Assembly (NCBI GenBank): GCA_963920635.1
Contig: OY987299.1
Location: 20,972,901 to 21,036,900 of the forward strand
Origin: Pseudeuparius sepicola
Taxonomy: Eukaryota; Arthropoda; Insecta; Coleoptera; Anthribidae
Direction of reading: 5' to 3'
DNA length: 64,000 nucleotides
Shown here piece by piece: positions 49,870-61,469 of this stretch. The position numbers were made by a program, and so were the translations under genes. The first letter of the stretch is position 1. Each line of letters starts with the position of its first letter. Under the pieces are notes generated by a model, which saw nothing but the letters and a program-made list of their open reading frames with translations, searched no databases and was not told the DNA's origin.

Positions 49870-51360
49870 GTTAATTGCTAACACATTTTTCTAATAAATA
49901 TTTTTCGTGTCATCTTCGGATAACCTTCCAGAAAAGTAGGTCCTCAAAAAGTTAGCATCATAGGGTAAAAAAATGCAATTAATGATTTATTTTTAAATTT
50001 AGTGTTAACTTTTGCTAAAAAAAAAAGAAAAACCACTCACTCAAAAGGTGATCACGTGACTTTTGCTACCTGTCAAAAAGTACATTGAAACAAATTGCTA
50101 AAAATGAGCATATATATTGTAAAAGTTTTACTTGAAAAAGTTGTTTTTTGTTCAATTTTATAAGCGTGCCGTCTATTAGGAGATTCAGTTTTTTGCCATT
50201 TTTTTAATGTACTCGTGTTTGTAATGAAATTTCTGATAATTATAAAAAAATTAACTTTGAATAATTTTTTAATTATTAGCACTAAATAGTGTCAAAATCG
50301 TCATTAAAACCTCAAAAATCGGCACTCAAATAAGCCATTATTGTACTTTTTTTATCAGATTAAAAAATACCTATATGTGTAAGTAGTATAATGTGTTCAT
50401 TTTTATAACTCCTGTAGTTTATTTGCCTCTTCCATAGAGGCCTCTGCAATTAATTTCCACATTCGTTATAAAAAGTAGAAATTCAGTGACTTGTATGCAC
50501 AAATAATTATTATAATATCATTAGCTTCATCATTCTATTAACTTCTTATTTCGAAACATGGATGAGAATAGTATGTTTTTTTTTTAAGAAAATTATATCA
50601 ACGCTTTAAAATTCTGTTACATTCTTGATTTGTTATATGCAACCAAAATAAAATAATTAAGATGAAAGCTAAATCATTCCGTAAATAGTCCTGAATTTTG
50701 GTCAGATACGTGAATTAGTGTGAAGATATTTCAATTTAATGGAAATAAATGTATATCCTAAGTGCTTGACGGTGCATCAACTTAGCATCAAACATACCTA
50801 GCAGCATGTTAAAGTATTAATATAATAATTTTGTTTTGCAAAAAAAACACATTCTTATTGATATTAAGAAATAGAAAGTTAATAAAGCTGGTGATATAAA
50901 ATAATTTTTACTAAGTACAGTTTCAAAAATTTCAGAAATTTCTTACCTAAAAAATACAAATTGCCAAAAAACCTAATCTTTCAAATTTGGTACACTTAGG
51001 TAGATAAGAAACAACTTTTTGAAGTAAAATTTATTGAAATTTTAAGAAATAAGCCAATTTTTTTGCATATTTTTCAAAAATGTCATTTTTGGCAGATAGC
51101 GAAAGTCACGTAACCACGTCCGAGTAGCTCATGTCATATTTTTTTAAACCAAAAGGTAAAAAGTTAAATAAAAAATACCCTATGATGCGAACTTTTTGGA
51201 GCCCTATAGGATTGAAAATGCGCAAATATCTATCATTATGAAATTCGATAATTTTTAATTCCCAACAATTTTTTGAAATAAAGTTTTTCGTTATGGATTG
51301 GAGGAAAAGACGGAACGATAAAATAACAAAAAAAATTATACACAATCTCATTTGTAAGAT
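49870..51360. repeat. Diverged inverted arms around a partial 640-bp repeat
   Basis: About 49945-50070 (CAAAAAGTTAGCATCATAGGG, CACGTGACTTTTGCTA) is a diverged complement of about 51085-51200. The partial repeat at 50283-50513 lies between the arms. Limits are approximate. Confidence 0.4.
50283..50513. repeat. 640-bp repeat family, diverged internal-deletion copy
   Basis: It retains the GTGTCAAAATCGTCATTAAAA start, the ATTATTGTAC word and a degraded version of the terminal hairpin (GTTTATTTGCCTCTTCC to the TAGAGGCCTC side). The middle is missing. It is much more diverged than the other three copies. Confidence 0.6.
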
Positions 51361-51825
51361 TTTCGAAGAGCTTTATTTCGACACAAAGATTAGAAAAATC
51401 GACCAAAAAAGTCAAAAAAGTTCCGAAGGTGTGAGTTCTATGTACTGTTAGTACTGTTATCGTACGAAGCCTACATGGCCTTATGCAACAAACAAAACTT
51501 CGACATTAATGTTCAGAGTAAAAATGCACCAATATCAAGCGTAGACTTAACCCTTAGGTGATGGAATTGTCACTAAACGATTTAAACTTGTGGAGGTTTC
51601 GATTCCAATTTTCCATTTGATGTACCTACCAATGGTGAAGTTTCATTTCATTGTATAAAAATGCTTTACACCCAGGTACCTCCGGCGAACCCCTTGAAGT
51701 TGGCTCTACATTTACGGCAAACGAGACCAGATATTCGCCCCGTTCTTCCAGGCCCACATTTGAGTCCGGCACCGCGCGTCCTAGCCTTAACGCTCGTATC
51801 GGCGCCACAACCATCCAATACTTAC

Positions 51826-52017
51826 GTCCAGCGGCTTCTTCAGGACGATCCAGCCGCTCTCCGGCTGGATCTCGAAGTACTCGAGGTCGGCGGCGTTGGA
51901 GCCGGCGTTCAGCGAGTAGATTATGGCCCCGTTGTTGTCGGCGTCCTCGTCGCTGGCCGACACGCGCAAGATGTTGGTGCCGATGCTGGCGTCCTGCTTC
52001 ACGTTCTCCACGTATTT
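51826..52017 (-). CDS. CadN: Cadherin-N exon just upstream of the alternative pair
   Basis: The exon encodes 64 residues, starting KYVENVKQDASIGTNILRV and ending GWIVLKKPLD. The motif ASDEDADNN contributes calcium ligands. Acceptor cttcaag|AAA and donor GAC|GTAAGT give 192 nt, phase 0 at both ends. The last two residues, LD, are the first half of the conserved LDRE calcium motif; the second half comes from whichever alternative exon is joined next. A branch-point-like CTCAC lies about 24 nt before the acceptor AG. A Tc1-like element starts only 68 nt upstream of the acceptor, so all acceptor signals must fit in that short host-derived stretch. Identity is firm from sequence continuity with neighbouring exons and from close resemblance to insect CadN. 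Confidence 0.92.
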
Positions 52018-52085
52018 CTTGAAGGGGAAAAACGTGAGCGGCGACGTTTCGCCAATTGTTTTGGGAGAGAGCGAAGACATAGATA

Positions 52086-53557
52086 AACTCCTGGACAAAA
52101 TTAACGCAACATCATAAATGTGTCACTTATTTGATGCTATTTTTTTTTCTGAATTTATGATCCGATTTTTTTTTGCATTGTAGGTTGGTTCCTTGACAAT
52201 GTCATAGTTTTCGCTGTTTATGATAAAAAGTTCATTTTCGATTTATACCCGGTGTAACAAAAATGTTATGTTTTTTTCCGAAAATTCGTATCACCCTGTG
52301 GAGTATACTAGCAACTGAAACATATAGCAGTTCACGTTAGACGGTGGGTCCATCTTTCTTCAACATTTTCTTTTTTGGTTTACTTCATTATCTCTGTTAT
52401 TAAAGGAGATACACTGTTTTATATCGTAACATGTTTTTATAGACTTTATTATTTAACACAGTCATTGTTGAATGTTTTCAAGTAGGCTATGTAACTTTTC
52501 TGACATTTCAAGCGAGGTGTCAACAGATGTTGTGTTTTAAAGTTACAAAGGTCAAATAAAATTCTTCATACCGAAAAAAACTGTTCAGAAACTGCTTATT
52601 AAACGTTCGTTTCATATGCCCAGTTGCCCGACTATTTTGTCGTTTAAACTAGCCTCATTTAAACGTTTTCTGATTGTTCGAGACGATATTGTATGATGGC
52701 GAGCAGTTCTAAGCTTAACTTTTTAGCCTAGTACTAGTGATATTCCTGTTTCTTAGAGCAGTTTGCCTAATAAAACGCTCATCCCTTGGATCGGTACATC
52801 GGTTTCGCCCTTGGCCTGACCTTCGAGAGTAAGATCCTGTCTCGTTAAATCGTTCAACCATACGACTTATAGTCGAACGATGTCTTCCTATCACATTAGC
52901 AACATGACACATCGAATAGCCTTCATTCACCAAAGTTAAAGCTCTTACTGCTTCTTCTGCCGATAAATTTTTTGGTCGATTCATTTTTCAATTTTAAAAT
53001 ACTCGTCGAGCAACTGGGCATATGAAAGAACGTTTAATAAGCAGTTTCCGAACACTTTTTATCGGTATGGCGAATTTTATTTGACCTTTGTAACTTTAAA
53101 ACACAACATCTGTTGACACATCGGTTGAAACGTCAGAAAAGTTCCATAGCCTACTTGAAAACATTCAACAATGACTGTGTTGAATAATAAAGTCTATAAA
53201 AACATGTTACGATATAAAACAGTGTATCTCCTTTAATAACAGAGAAAATGAAGTAAACCAAAAAAGAAAATGTTGAAGAAAGATGGATCTACCGTCTAAT
53301 GTCAACTGCTATATATTTCGGTTGCTAGTATACTCCACAGGGTGATACGAATTTTCGGAAAAAAACATAACATTTTTGTTACACCCGGTATAAATCGAAA
53401 ATGAACTTTTTATCATAAACAGCGAAAACTATGACATTGTCAAGGAACCAACCTACAATGCAAAAAAAATCATTCAAATTGGATCATAATTTCAGAAAAA
53501 AAACAGCATCAAATAAGTGGCAAATTTATGATGTTTCGTTAATTTTGTCCAGGAGTT
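52086..53557. mobile_element. Tc1-like element with inverted ends of about 550 bp
   Basis: It begins AACTCCTGGACAAAATTAACG and ends with the complement, with TA on both sides (52084-52085 and 53558-53559). Arms 52086-about 52635 and about 53008-53557 match closely. The centre keeps only the first part of the transposase gene. It starts 68 nt upstream of a CadN exon acceptor. Confidence 0.85.
52715..52984 (-). pseudogene. Tc1-like transposase N-terminal (helix-turn-helix) remnant
   Basis: The frame reads MNRPKNLSAEEAVRALTLVN, then GYSMCHVANVIGRHRSTISR and GSYSRRSGQGRNR, the paired-like DNA-binding start of insect Tc1-type transposases. A stop follows after 89 residues; a shifted frame then reads TISSRTIRKRLNEASLN, the next conserved segment, before the sequence enters the arm. 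The catalytic domain is missing. Confidence 0.8.
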
Positions 53558-53859
53558 TATGTTCATATAATTTTTAATTGGGTTTATTCGCCACCAAACT
53601 GATCGAAAGACAACTTTTTCAAGTTGCCTCGAAAATTCATAAATTCTTAACAGTGAATGAACGAAGCTTTAAACGTGTAACTCAAAAAATAACTTCAACA
53701 AATTTGTTTTTTGAGCTTTCGGAGAATAAATCTTCCTCCTTTCTCAAAGATCATGCCACGTCAAAGTGAAGTGACAGATTAATAAATTTCAGGTTAAAAT
53801 GTCATGACAACAAAAACAATAGCCTAGCCACCTGCCTGATATGGTACCCTGTGTTCTAT

Positions 53860-54690
53860 CTAATTATCTATACTAACTTCTCTTTGAATAAGCGGTAATA
53901 ATATTTTACTGAATTCCACTGAACATTCAACAACACAGTTGTCCGTATTTCCTAGAATAAATGCAGATTCTTTAATTTTTCGTCTATTTCCTACTTCTTC
54001 TTTGAGAATTGGTTTGGACCTATCCCACAATATCCTATGATTGTTATTAAAAGAATGTTCACATATTTTTGACTTAAAAATTTGATTTTGCCTGATATAA
54101 TTTTTATGTTCTTTTAAACGAACGTTAAATGGCCTACAAGTCTCCCCAACATAGAACTTTCCACATTCACAAGGAATTTTATAAATGCAATTTTTTTAAC
54201 TTTGTACCTCATTAAATGGTTTCGTGTTAACTAGCATCGATCTTAATGTATTTTTGGTTTTAAATATTGTTCTGACATTAAAACGATTGCCTATGCGTTT
54301 TAGCTTATCTGATAGTCCAGGAATATAAGGAATAATTAAATTTACTGGTCGGTCCACCAGATTTATTTCGCTAATTCTAAAACAATTTCAATAGGATAAC
54401 TATTCTTCTCAAGAACATATTTTATATGTTTAATTTCCTCCTCAGATTTTGTGTTATTAGAACAAATCGTTCTAGCCCTGTCATACAAACTTTTAATTAC
54501 TCCTTTTTTAACACTAGTATGATGATTGGAGTAGAAATGGAGATATCTATTAGTATGTGTTGGTTTTCTGTAGAGACTAGTTTCTATACTATCTGATTTC
54601 AGTATCTATAGAAACATCTAAGAAACATCTAAGGGATTATTATTTTCAATTTCTAAGGTAAACTTAATAGAAGGTTCTTGTGAGTTTAGA
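53860..54690 (-). pseudogene. Penelope-like RT tail and GIY-YIG endonuclease, decayed
   Basis: On the minus strand, remnants of YRKPTHTN and SNHHTSVKKG precede VDRPVNLIIPYIPGLSDKLK, a single in-frame TAA, then CIYKIPCECGKFYVGETCR with FNVRLKEHKNYI, the GIY-YIG-like endonuclease core with its cysteines. The frame ends QREVSIDN-stop at 53860. Frameshifts and stops occur in the upstream RT part. It is not functional. Confidence 0.75.
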
Positions 54691-55121
54691 AAATTTAATA
54701 AACTCACAAGAACCTTCTATTAAGTTTACCTTAGAAATTGAAAATATTAATCAATTACCCTTCTTAGATGTTTCTATACTGAAATCAGATAGTATAGAAA
54801 CTAGTGTCTATAGAAAACCAACACATACTAATAGATGTCTCCATTTCAACTCCAATCATCATACTAGTGTCAAAAAAGGAGTAATTAAAAGTTTGTATGA
54901 CAGGGCTAGAACGATTTTGTTCCAATAACACAAAATTTGAGGAGAAAATTAAACATATAAAATATGTTCTTGATAAGAATAGTTATCCTATTGAATTTGT
55001 CGAGCAAGTTTTTCAGGATTGCCAACAAAATAACAATGCTAATAGAATTAGAGAAATAAATCTGGTGGACCGACCAGTAAATTTAATTATTCCTTATATT
55101 CCTGGGTGGTTAGGCTATTGA
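54680..55121 (+). pseudogene. Second, inverted Penelope-like fragment without GIY-YIG
   Basis: Two overlapping frames read INQLPFLDVSILK, SVYRKPTHTNRCLHFNSNHH and, after a frameshift near 54925, IKHIKYVLDKNSYPIEFVEQ and REINLVDRPVNLIIPYIPG. These are the C-terminal part of a Penelope reverse transcriptase. The endonuclease segment present in the facing arm is deleted, and the sequence passes directly into the outer flank. Confidence 0.75.
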
Positions 55122-56014
55122 TTTTGTTGTCATGACATTTTAACCTGAAATTTATTAATCTGTCACTTCACTTTGACGTGGCATGATCTTTGAGAAAGGA
55201 GGAAGATTTATTCTCCGAAAGCTCAGAAAACAAATTTGTTGAAGTTATTTTTTGAGTTACATGTTTAAAGTTTCGTTCATTCACTGTTAAGAATTTATGA
55301 ATTTTCCAGGCAACTTGAAAAAGTTGTCTTTCGATCAGTTTGGTGGCGAAAAACCCAATTAAAAATTAAATGGATCTGTTTGCACAACAAATATATTTTA
55401 GAAAATACATAAATATATTTACTACACAGAGGTTTTATTAAATCCGATTGCAACTCCCTCAGCAACAGATTTTTTCAGTAAGATTATCTTAGGCAGCCCA
55501 CATACACAGAGGGAAGGCTCGAGACTTACGTATGTGCATTCAAGCCCGCTGAATCAAAACCAATTTGATTTTGATTTGAATTATTATTTTGAAACGATAA
55601 ATAAAAAACGATATTCTAATTTCTCAATAAATCGTGAAATAAACTAATCTGAAATATTATAGATTCAGCAATGCGTTGCAACTAGGTATAATATTCATGA
55701 CTTGAATGAGCAACGATCATGTCGATGGTATTATAATGATATGGTAATAAATGTGTTTGTTTTCTATCGAATTAATTGACACAACAAATACATATTTCAC
55801 ATTTCTCATACCTCGAAACATTTTAGGATTCTAGAAGACAGGTACAAAAGGTTATTAAAGGATAGTTGTTACAAAATATCTGAGTTAATAGGCAATTGAA
55901 AATTATTTCAATTCAATTGCCTTTTCACATTTATGATTTCATATGAATTAGAAACTGTCACAAAATCCTGATCACCTGGATCTATAGGTATAAACCCATG
56001 AATAAAGAACCCTA

Positions 56015-56941
56015 TTGTTACTAATTTCTGAGATAACTGCTCTGTACAATGCCATTTACAAAAAATGAGCTAACTCGCTTAAAATTAACTTTAGAGGAAA
56101 AAGTTATTAAAAATATCTTTGTAGTGCACTAAGACGAAGAAAATAGCGGCACGTGTCAAATTATTACACATCCGGTTTGACCGGAAGTACCGGAAGTGAC
56201 CCATTTTTCAGTTTAAAATGAACATACTGTACAATTTTCCCTCAAAATTGGAAAAAAATATGCCTAATAACAATAACACCTTGTAGGTACATGCAGACAA
56301 CCACAATTTGGCTGAATTTATTTTTATTAACCGAAGGTGACATTATAAAAATTAAATAAATATGTATGTTTATAATAAAAATATGTTCAAATATTTCCAT
56401 AATTAAATACGAGCAGCGGCTGCAGCACTGTTTTTACCACATGCTCCTTAAACTAATACCATATATTTTAATTTATTCTCATTATTATGATTAACCATTA
56501 TTACAAAAAATAATAACCTAATTAGGCAAGAAACAAATTGATAACGATAGAGAATTACGTGGGCGTTTGAAGCTAAATATCATATTGAAACAATGGACAG
56601 ACAGAGCCACCTTCGGTTAATAAAAATAAATTCAGCCAAATTGTCGTTATCCAGATGTAGATATGTATATACTACATGGTGTTATTGTTATTATATTATG
56701 ACATTGGAAATTACCTTTTTTTCACTTTTGCGGGATAAATTATACAGTATGTTCATTTTAAACTGAAAAATTGGTCATTTCCGGCTAATCCGGATGTGTA
56801 ATAATTTGACACGTGTCGCTTCGTCCTAGTGAACTACAAAGATATTTTTAATAACTTTTTCCTCTAAAGTTAATTTTAAGCGAGTTAGCTCATTTTTTGT
56901 AAATTACATTATAGAGCAGTTATCTCAGAAACTAGTGACAG
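56015..56941. mobile_element. Palindrome with arms of about 420 bp
   Basis: Arms share TTTCTGAGATAACTGCTC-type ends, GCGAGTTAGCTCATTTTTTG and ATTTTTATTAACCGAAGGTG (or complements). The centre near 56480 is AT-rich. No coding sequence was recognised. Confidence 0.75.
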
Positions 56942-57363
56942 AAAAAAAATAGTCCACAGAACGAAAGTTTGTCCAAATTACCCAGTCTTTCAAATGCGCT
57001 ACGCTCCAACGTTCCTATAGGATCGAATAGTTTCTTTGAACCGCAGCGCCATCTATACGCCAATATCAAAATGAACGCTTGTCAGTTTCGAATAAAGCCT
57101 TCTTCACGTCCTAGCGAACGGCGTTTGCAGAATTAAAATATTCTTTTTGTTCTTTTGCGACGGGAGTCCTTATTGGGACACCCTGTATATAAAATACGTG
57201 AGACGGTAGTCGCCCTGTGTAGGAACCAAGTTTTGAAACAATATTTTCATACAGGATGAGTCAGAATGTATAGTAAATACTTTAAAGCGGTGTTATATCT
57301 CAATAACGGCGCTACTTAAAAATTTGAAATTTGGTATGTGTTATCTACTTACTGGAAGACGCC

Positions 57364-59018
57364 TTAGGGTAGTTACACAGTGCCCTAAAAATGGGTAAAA
57401 ACTAACAACACCTATTAATTTGTTTGCTCAAACTTTTTTGAGGTTATCTTTTTGGTCTTGCAGGCATTTCAGTGTATCTTTTCATTTTGCAACAAAACTG
57501 TACTCTTGCTTCATATTGATAAAATCAACCGTTTGCGTTGAAATTGGCAAAACGTGCCCCAAAACACCTGTTAACTTCAACATTCGAAACATAAAATTTT
57601 TACCTACCGCTTTCAAACGTTACACATCTAGTGGAGTCAACCAGGAAAATAACTTCGAACAAATTCCGGGAGTTTTAGATTTTGTTGGAATGTGTTCGTT
57701 TTGATGTCTTAAAACAAAATCCGAAGAGTCCGCAGCGCAAAATAGCGTGCGATTTTTTTTATTTAACAATAACTGTCAAAAATATAGGTTTTTTTTCATA
57801 TGCAACAAAGTTTATTGGAAAGTGACACCGTAAAGCAATTAAAAAAATCTTGTAGGATTAATTTCCATGAAGGAATACGCCTGTCATATTATTGTAAAAT
57901 TGGTTTTGATCAAAATTTCATGCATTTTTATAATAATTGACATTACATGGTCAATTTGTAATATTTTTGAATACAATATTACAGAAAGTTTATACTAAAT
58001 GTATGTACTTTTGAAAGAGCAATATAAGATTACGATATAAAACCTCGTATATTTTTTTTTTCACTTTGAACATAGGGATTGTTCATAAATTCTTGCTATC
58101 GTATATTCAATATTTATTTCAAACGCTCATAATATCCGCATAAAATTAGATATTGAAACTCAATAGGTGACTTTTTTGAAGCTTAAAACGTGTCCTTTTT
58201 GATAGCATAAGTAATTTTAATGTATTTCTCTTTTTTCTCGTTTATTTTTGCAGTATACCGCGTTATAATTAATTTCACGAAACGCGTTATAATTAATTTC
58301 ACGAAACTCGATTTTTCTTATTTTTAAGACCAAGAATCAAGCTGAACGAGGTTTCTTACTGGGATGAGACCAATCCTAAGTGAAAGTACACGTTTTAAAC
58401 TTCCGATTTCCTAGTCAAAAGATTTTTTCTACATAATTTCCGCTCGTGATTATCAGCTTTTGAAAAAAAAAACTGTCTTCGTGTGTTCTCAGCCTTCATA
58501 CAATAATACGAATTCTCTAATAAATATAAATAAATACAATAATTTCAGCTTTCTTTGTCGTAAATACTTCATACATGTTTGTATACTACTATAGTTCTCA
58601 TTTTCGATCCACTGAGAACATGCGTTTGTATGTATGTATGTATGTGCGTGTGTTTGTGAGGCGCCATTTTTCGTCTACGTTGACTCCACTAATCGTCTGT
58701 ACCGTTTAAACTGAGAAAAAATTCCTATGAACAATGTACCAAAACTTATTAGCTATGAAAATGGAAAGGATTGAATTTAACAAAATTTGAACACCCTAAC
58801 AGGTGTTTTGGGGCACGTTTTGCCAATTTCAACGCAAACGGTTGATTTTATCGTATGAAACAAGAGTATAGTTTTGTTGCAATATGAAAAAATACACTAA
58901 AATGATGGACCGGCAAGACCAAAAATATAACCTCAAAAAAGTTTGAGCGAAAAATTAATAGGGGTTGTTAGTTTTTACCCTTTTTTAGGGCACTGTGTAA
59001 ATGAATAAACTACCCTAC
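57364..59018. mobile_element. Foldback element, arms of about 280 bp
   Basis: The left arm (CACAGTGCCCTAAAAATGGG, CAACCGTTTGCGTTGAAATT) and right arm are close inverted copies. The 1-kb centre is AT-rich and apparently non-coding. The same arm sequence occurs once more near 46920-47100. Confidence 0.7.
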
Positions 59019-59244
59019 ATAAACGAGCCTTATAATTTTTGGTCTGTATTGAAGGTACTGATTTTACGAAAAATGAGGATTCCTGCCTCGATTAGTTTGT
59101 TGAAGCCACTCAAAGGTGCACGCCACTGTGAAACCGGAAACAGTATCCAGCCATTTGCAGGAACTATCCTGGTCGCGCGTTAACGTTAATCCCAAACATG
59201 CTCCTTCCGAGGGTTCTTTATTCATTTGTATAAACCAGTAGGTA

Positions 59245-60654
59245 AGGGGACCCAGCATTAGACTTCCAAAGTGGGCCGTTTCTTTCCTCATTCTAATAGT
59301 CTCAATGATGCCAAGTATGCCATTTTATTGGAGAATCTAAGAATATAACAGGTACTTTGATTGTTAGTAAAAATTAATAATGGTTTCCATGATTTCTAAA
59401 AATTAGACTTGACAATGTTCTGTCAACAAACACAGAATATGGCAAGTGCCAAATGAATCAAATTTATTTTATATTTGAATTTGGTTTCCTGCAATTATTT
59501 CCAGGAATTTAAGTAATAAGTATGTTAAGTCAGTGCCGATTTTGCTTATTTGAGAATTTCAATTGCACCTTGTTACCAGGTTCCTCAAACCATTTGTAAT
59601 ATATGTAGGTATAATAGGTACGTACTTGAACTTTCTTCCCTTGTTGAATGTATCTACCCAAAGAACTTTCACAGATTTCGGGATGGACTAATAAGATTAG
59701 GTCTTGTACTTAGTTCTAAACAAGTTTTTCTCGGTCCTCATTATAAAATTTTTGTAATTTTATTTCTCTCCCAAGGTACCGCACAAACGTAAAATAAACG
59801 TATAGTTGTAGATAAAAACTGTTTAAAAAAAGACCTGACTGAAGCTACCTGCTTAATAATTTAAAATTTTCGAAATACGATTTGTTTCGAACTACCTACT
59901 TATACTACATAATGCCGACGTAATGCGAATTGTAGGATTACTAAAGGTGAGACAAGAAAAATCTGGTTGCAATTATTGGGACTCCTACAGGCGGCCGCAT
60001 TACCTTTAATCGACTATCTGGAAGTTAGAAAACTTAAAAATTGTGAACTATGATGGGAAATTGCATAGATCAAAGTTTTCTCCTTTACCAACGTAACGTC
60101 AAAGATACTGCTATCTTTGTTGGGACATGTCCTGACATGCTGCAGGCACAATGATCTCAGCCAGCCCATTACCGGTTTCATCCTCTTTGGGAATCATCAG
60201 ATGGACGTAGGCAAAATCCGGAGTGCAGATGGATTCAAAAGATAGAACCAACAGAAACAACTACTCCGAGGGCTAATACCCCTACCGGCATTGAACTACA
60301 CCATTGATTCTCGATAAGATAAAGATAAAAGTAGATAGATAGATAGATAGCAGTATCTTTGACGTTACGTTGGTAAAGGAGAAAACTTTGATCTATGCCA
60401 TGTTTATTCCCAACGAAAATCGAGAATCAATGGTGTAGTTCAATGCCGGTAGGGGTATTAGCCCTCGGAGTAGTTGTTTCTGTTGGTTCTATCTTATGAT
60501 GGGAAATATTTTGCCTCCTTTGGAGGCAATTGGACACTGACATATAACATAACCTTGTACCAGCCCACTGGTCTCCTTGGAGTATACAGAAAACAAACTT
60601 CCCCCCAAGGCTTCACTTTTCCTATGTGATAGACTGTGACATGCTGGGTCCCCT
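59245..60654. mobile_element. TA-flanked element with AGGGGACCCAGCAT ends
   Basis: A perfect 14-bp inverted end pair is flanked by TA on both sides (59243-59244 and 60655-60656), as expected of a pogo/mariner-type non-autonomous element. No transposase was recognised inside. It is interrupted by an insertion at 60062-60494. Confidence 0.6.
60062..60494. mobile_element. 433-bp insertion with 13-bp target duplication
   Basis: The direct repeat TATGATGGGAAAT flanks the block (60049-60061 and 60495-60507). Inside, two inverted-repeat pairs are interleaved: 60065-60117 pairs with 60346-60398, and 60240-60315 with 60419-60494. A short (GATA)n lies at 60333-60350. The long duplication suggests a retroelement; the family is unknown. 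Confidence 0.55.
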
Positions 60655-60985
60655 TATTTTAAAGAGTCCCTGGTATAAACAGCCCAGTGTGATCTGGTGA
60701 GACTATCGCGAAACGAACTGAATGATTTATTTGAAAATTACGGATCATTTCTCTTTAAGAAGAAGCCATCTTCGATTTTGAAGTCTTCCAACTTAAAAGC
60801 CGATTACAATTATTGGTTTAACAATAACACAAAATTTTCTTTATAATTATGATTTACTAAAAGTTATAAGTTAGCACTCTTGTTAAATAAGCAAACTAAG
60901 CTGTCTTAAGTTTCCAGCGTATTCTATTCATAATCTAAACTAGAAAGTACAAGCACAGTATCTATTCATAAAAAGGTGCCCTTAC

Positions 60986-61258
60986 CTGTCGATCAAACAG
61001 GGGTGGGTTATCATTCACATCCGTTATCTCCACAGTGAACGAACAAACACCTTCCAACGAAGGTTCGCCCTGATCCGTAGCTTTAACGGTTACAGAGACG
61101 AATTTTCCGTCGTCACCTTCCCTGTCGAAAACTTTATTTGTTGAAACCTCTCCAGTTTCCTCATCTACTGTAAATTTAGTCCCTTTTTGGTTAGGCTGCT
61201 GGACGATGGAATACTTCACTTGACCGTTGACGCCCTTGTCTTCGTCAGTTGCATGGAC
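60986..61258 (-). CDS. CadN: Cadherin-N exon, 91 codons
   Basis: This exon continues the extracellular cadherin repeats: residues VHATDEDKGVNGQVKYS at the start follow directly from PVIK of the preceding exon, and it ends NDNPPLFDRQ. It carries a DxD-like ATDED calcium motif, a DRE motif (VFDREGDD) and a DVNDNPP linker, in the expected order for one cadherin repeat. Borders are ctccag|GTC (acceptor, above 61258) and CAG|GTAAGG (donor, below 60986), so the exon is 273 nt and phase 0 at both ends. The donor is close to consensus, in contrast to the alternative exons downstream. The next exon lies 9 kb away across an intron loaded with mobile elements. Confidence 0.92.
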
Positions 61259-61469
61259 CTGGAGCAAACAAACAAAACCAGCGATGAGGTCGTGACCAGT
61301 GGTAAAAAATCAAACTTGGTTGTCATATGGTGTAAAATACCTGAAGCTAAGCTTAGCTGCAAACATATTGTCGTTAGTAACATCAACGGTTAGTGACCAA
61401 CCACCAAGTATGGGCCAGCCATACGATCTTGCATCTTAACATCTCAACTTAACAACATGATCTTCTTAC

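Larger units (their letters stand above)
36143..51825 (-). other. CadN: CadN intron upstream of alternative exon A (15.7 kb)
   Basis: The intron contains a large palindrome at 36471-38325, a palindrome at 38461-38733, a small inverted-repeat element at 39348-39502, a terminal-repeat element at 42816-43652, a hairpin repeat at 47108-47302, imperfect inverted arms between 49870 and 51360, and a partial 640-bp-family repeat at 50283-50513. Single TACAGGGTG-type ends without a clear partner occur near 41240, 43896 and 46614. C homopolymers lie at about 44212-44227 and 45319-45334. I recognise no gene in 39503-42815, 43653-46613 or 47303-49870, apart from the unassigned open frame at 45976-46212. 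Confidence 0.7.
53577..55390. mobile_element. Inverted Penelope-like retroelement block
   Basis: Two arms face each other across a perfect short palindrome at about 54672-54725 (AGAAGGTTCTTGTGAGTTTA and its complement). Both outer ends carry the same roughly 190-bp flank (GACAACTTTTTCAAGTTGCC). The left arm keeps the reverse-transcriptase tail and the GIY-YIG domain; the right arm has lost the GIY-YIG part. Confidence 0.75.
52018..60985 (-). other. CadN: CadN intron (9 kb) made almost entirely of inverted-repeat elements
   Basis: From left to right: a Tc1-like element at 52086-53557, an inverted Penelope-like block at 53577-55390, palindromes at 56015-56941 and 57364-59018, and a terminal-repeat element at 59245-60654 with a further insertion at 60062-60494. 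The gaps 55391-56014, 56942-57363 and 60655-60985 show nothing recognisable apart from a one-sided TACAGGATG end near 57246 and a GGGACACCCTGTATA end near 57177. Confidence 0.75.

Noticed and set aside
60333..60350. Short (GATA)n considered as part of a CRISPR-like or satellite array
   Set aside because: It is a four-unit simple repeat without spacers.
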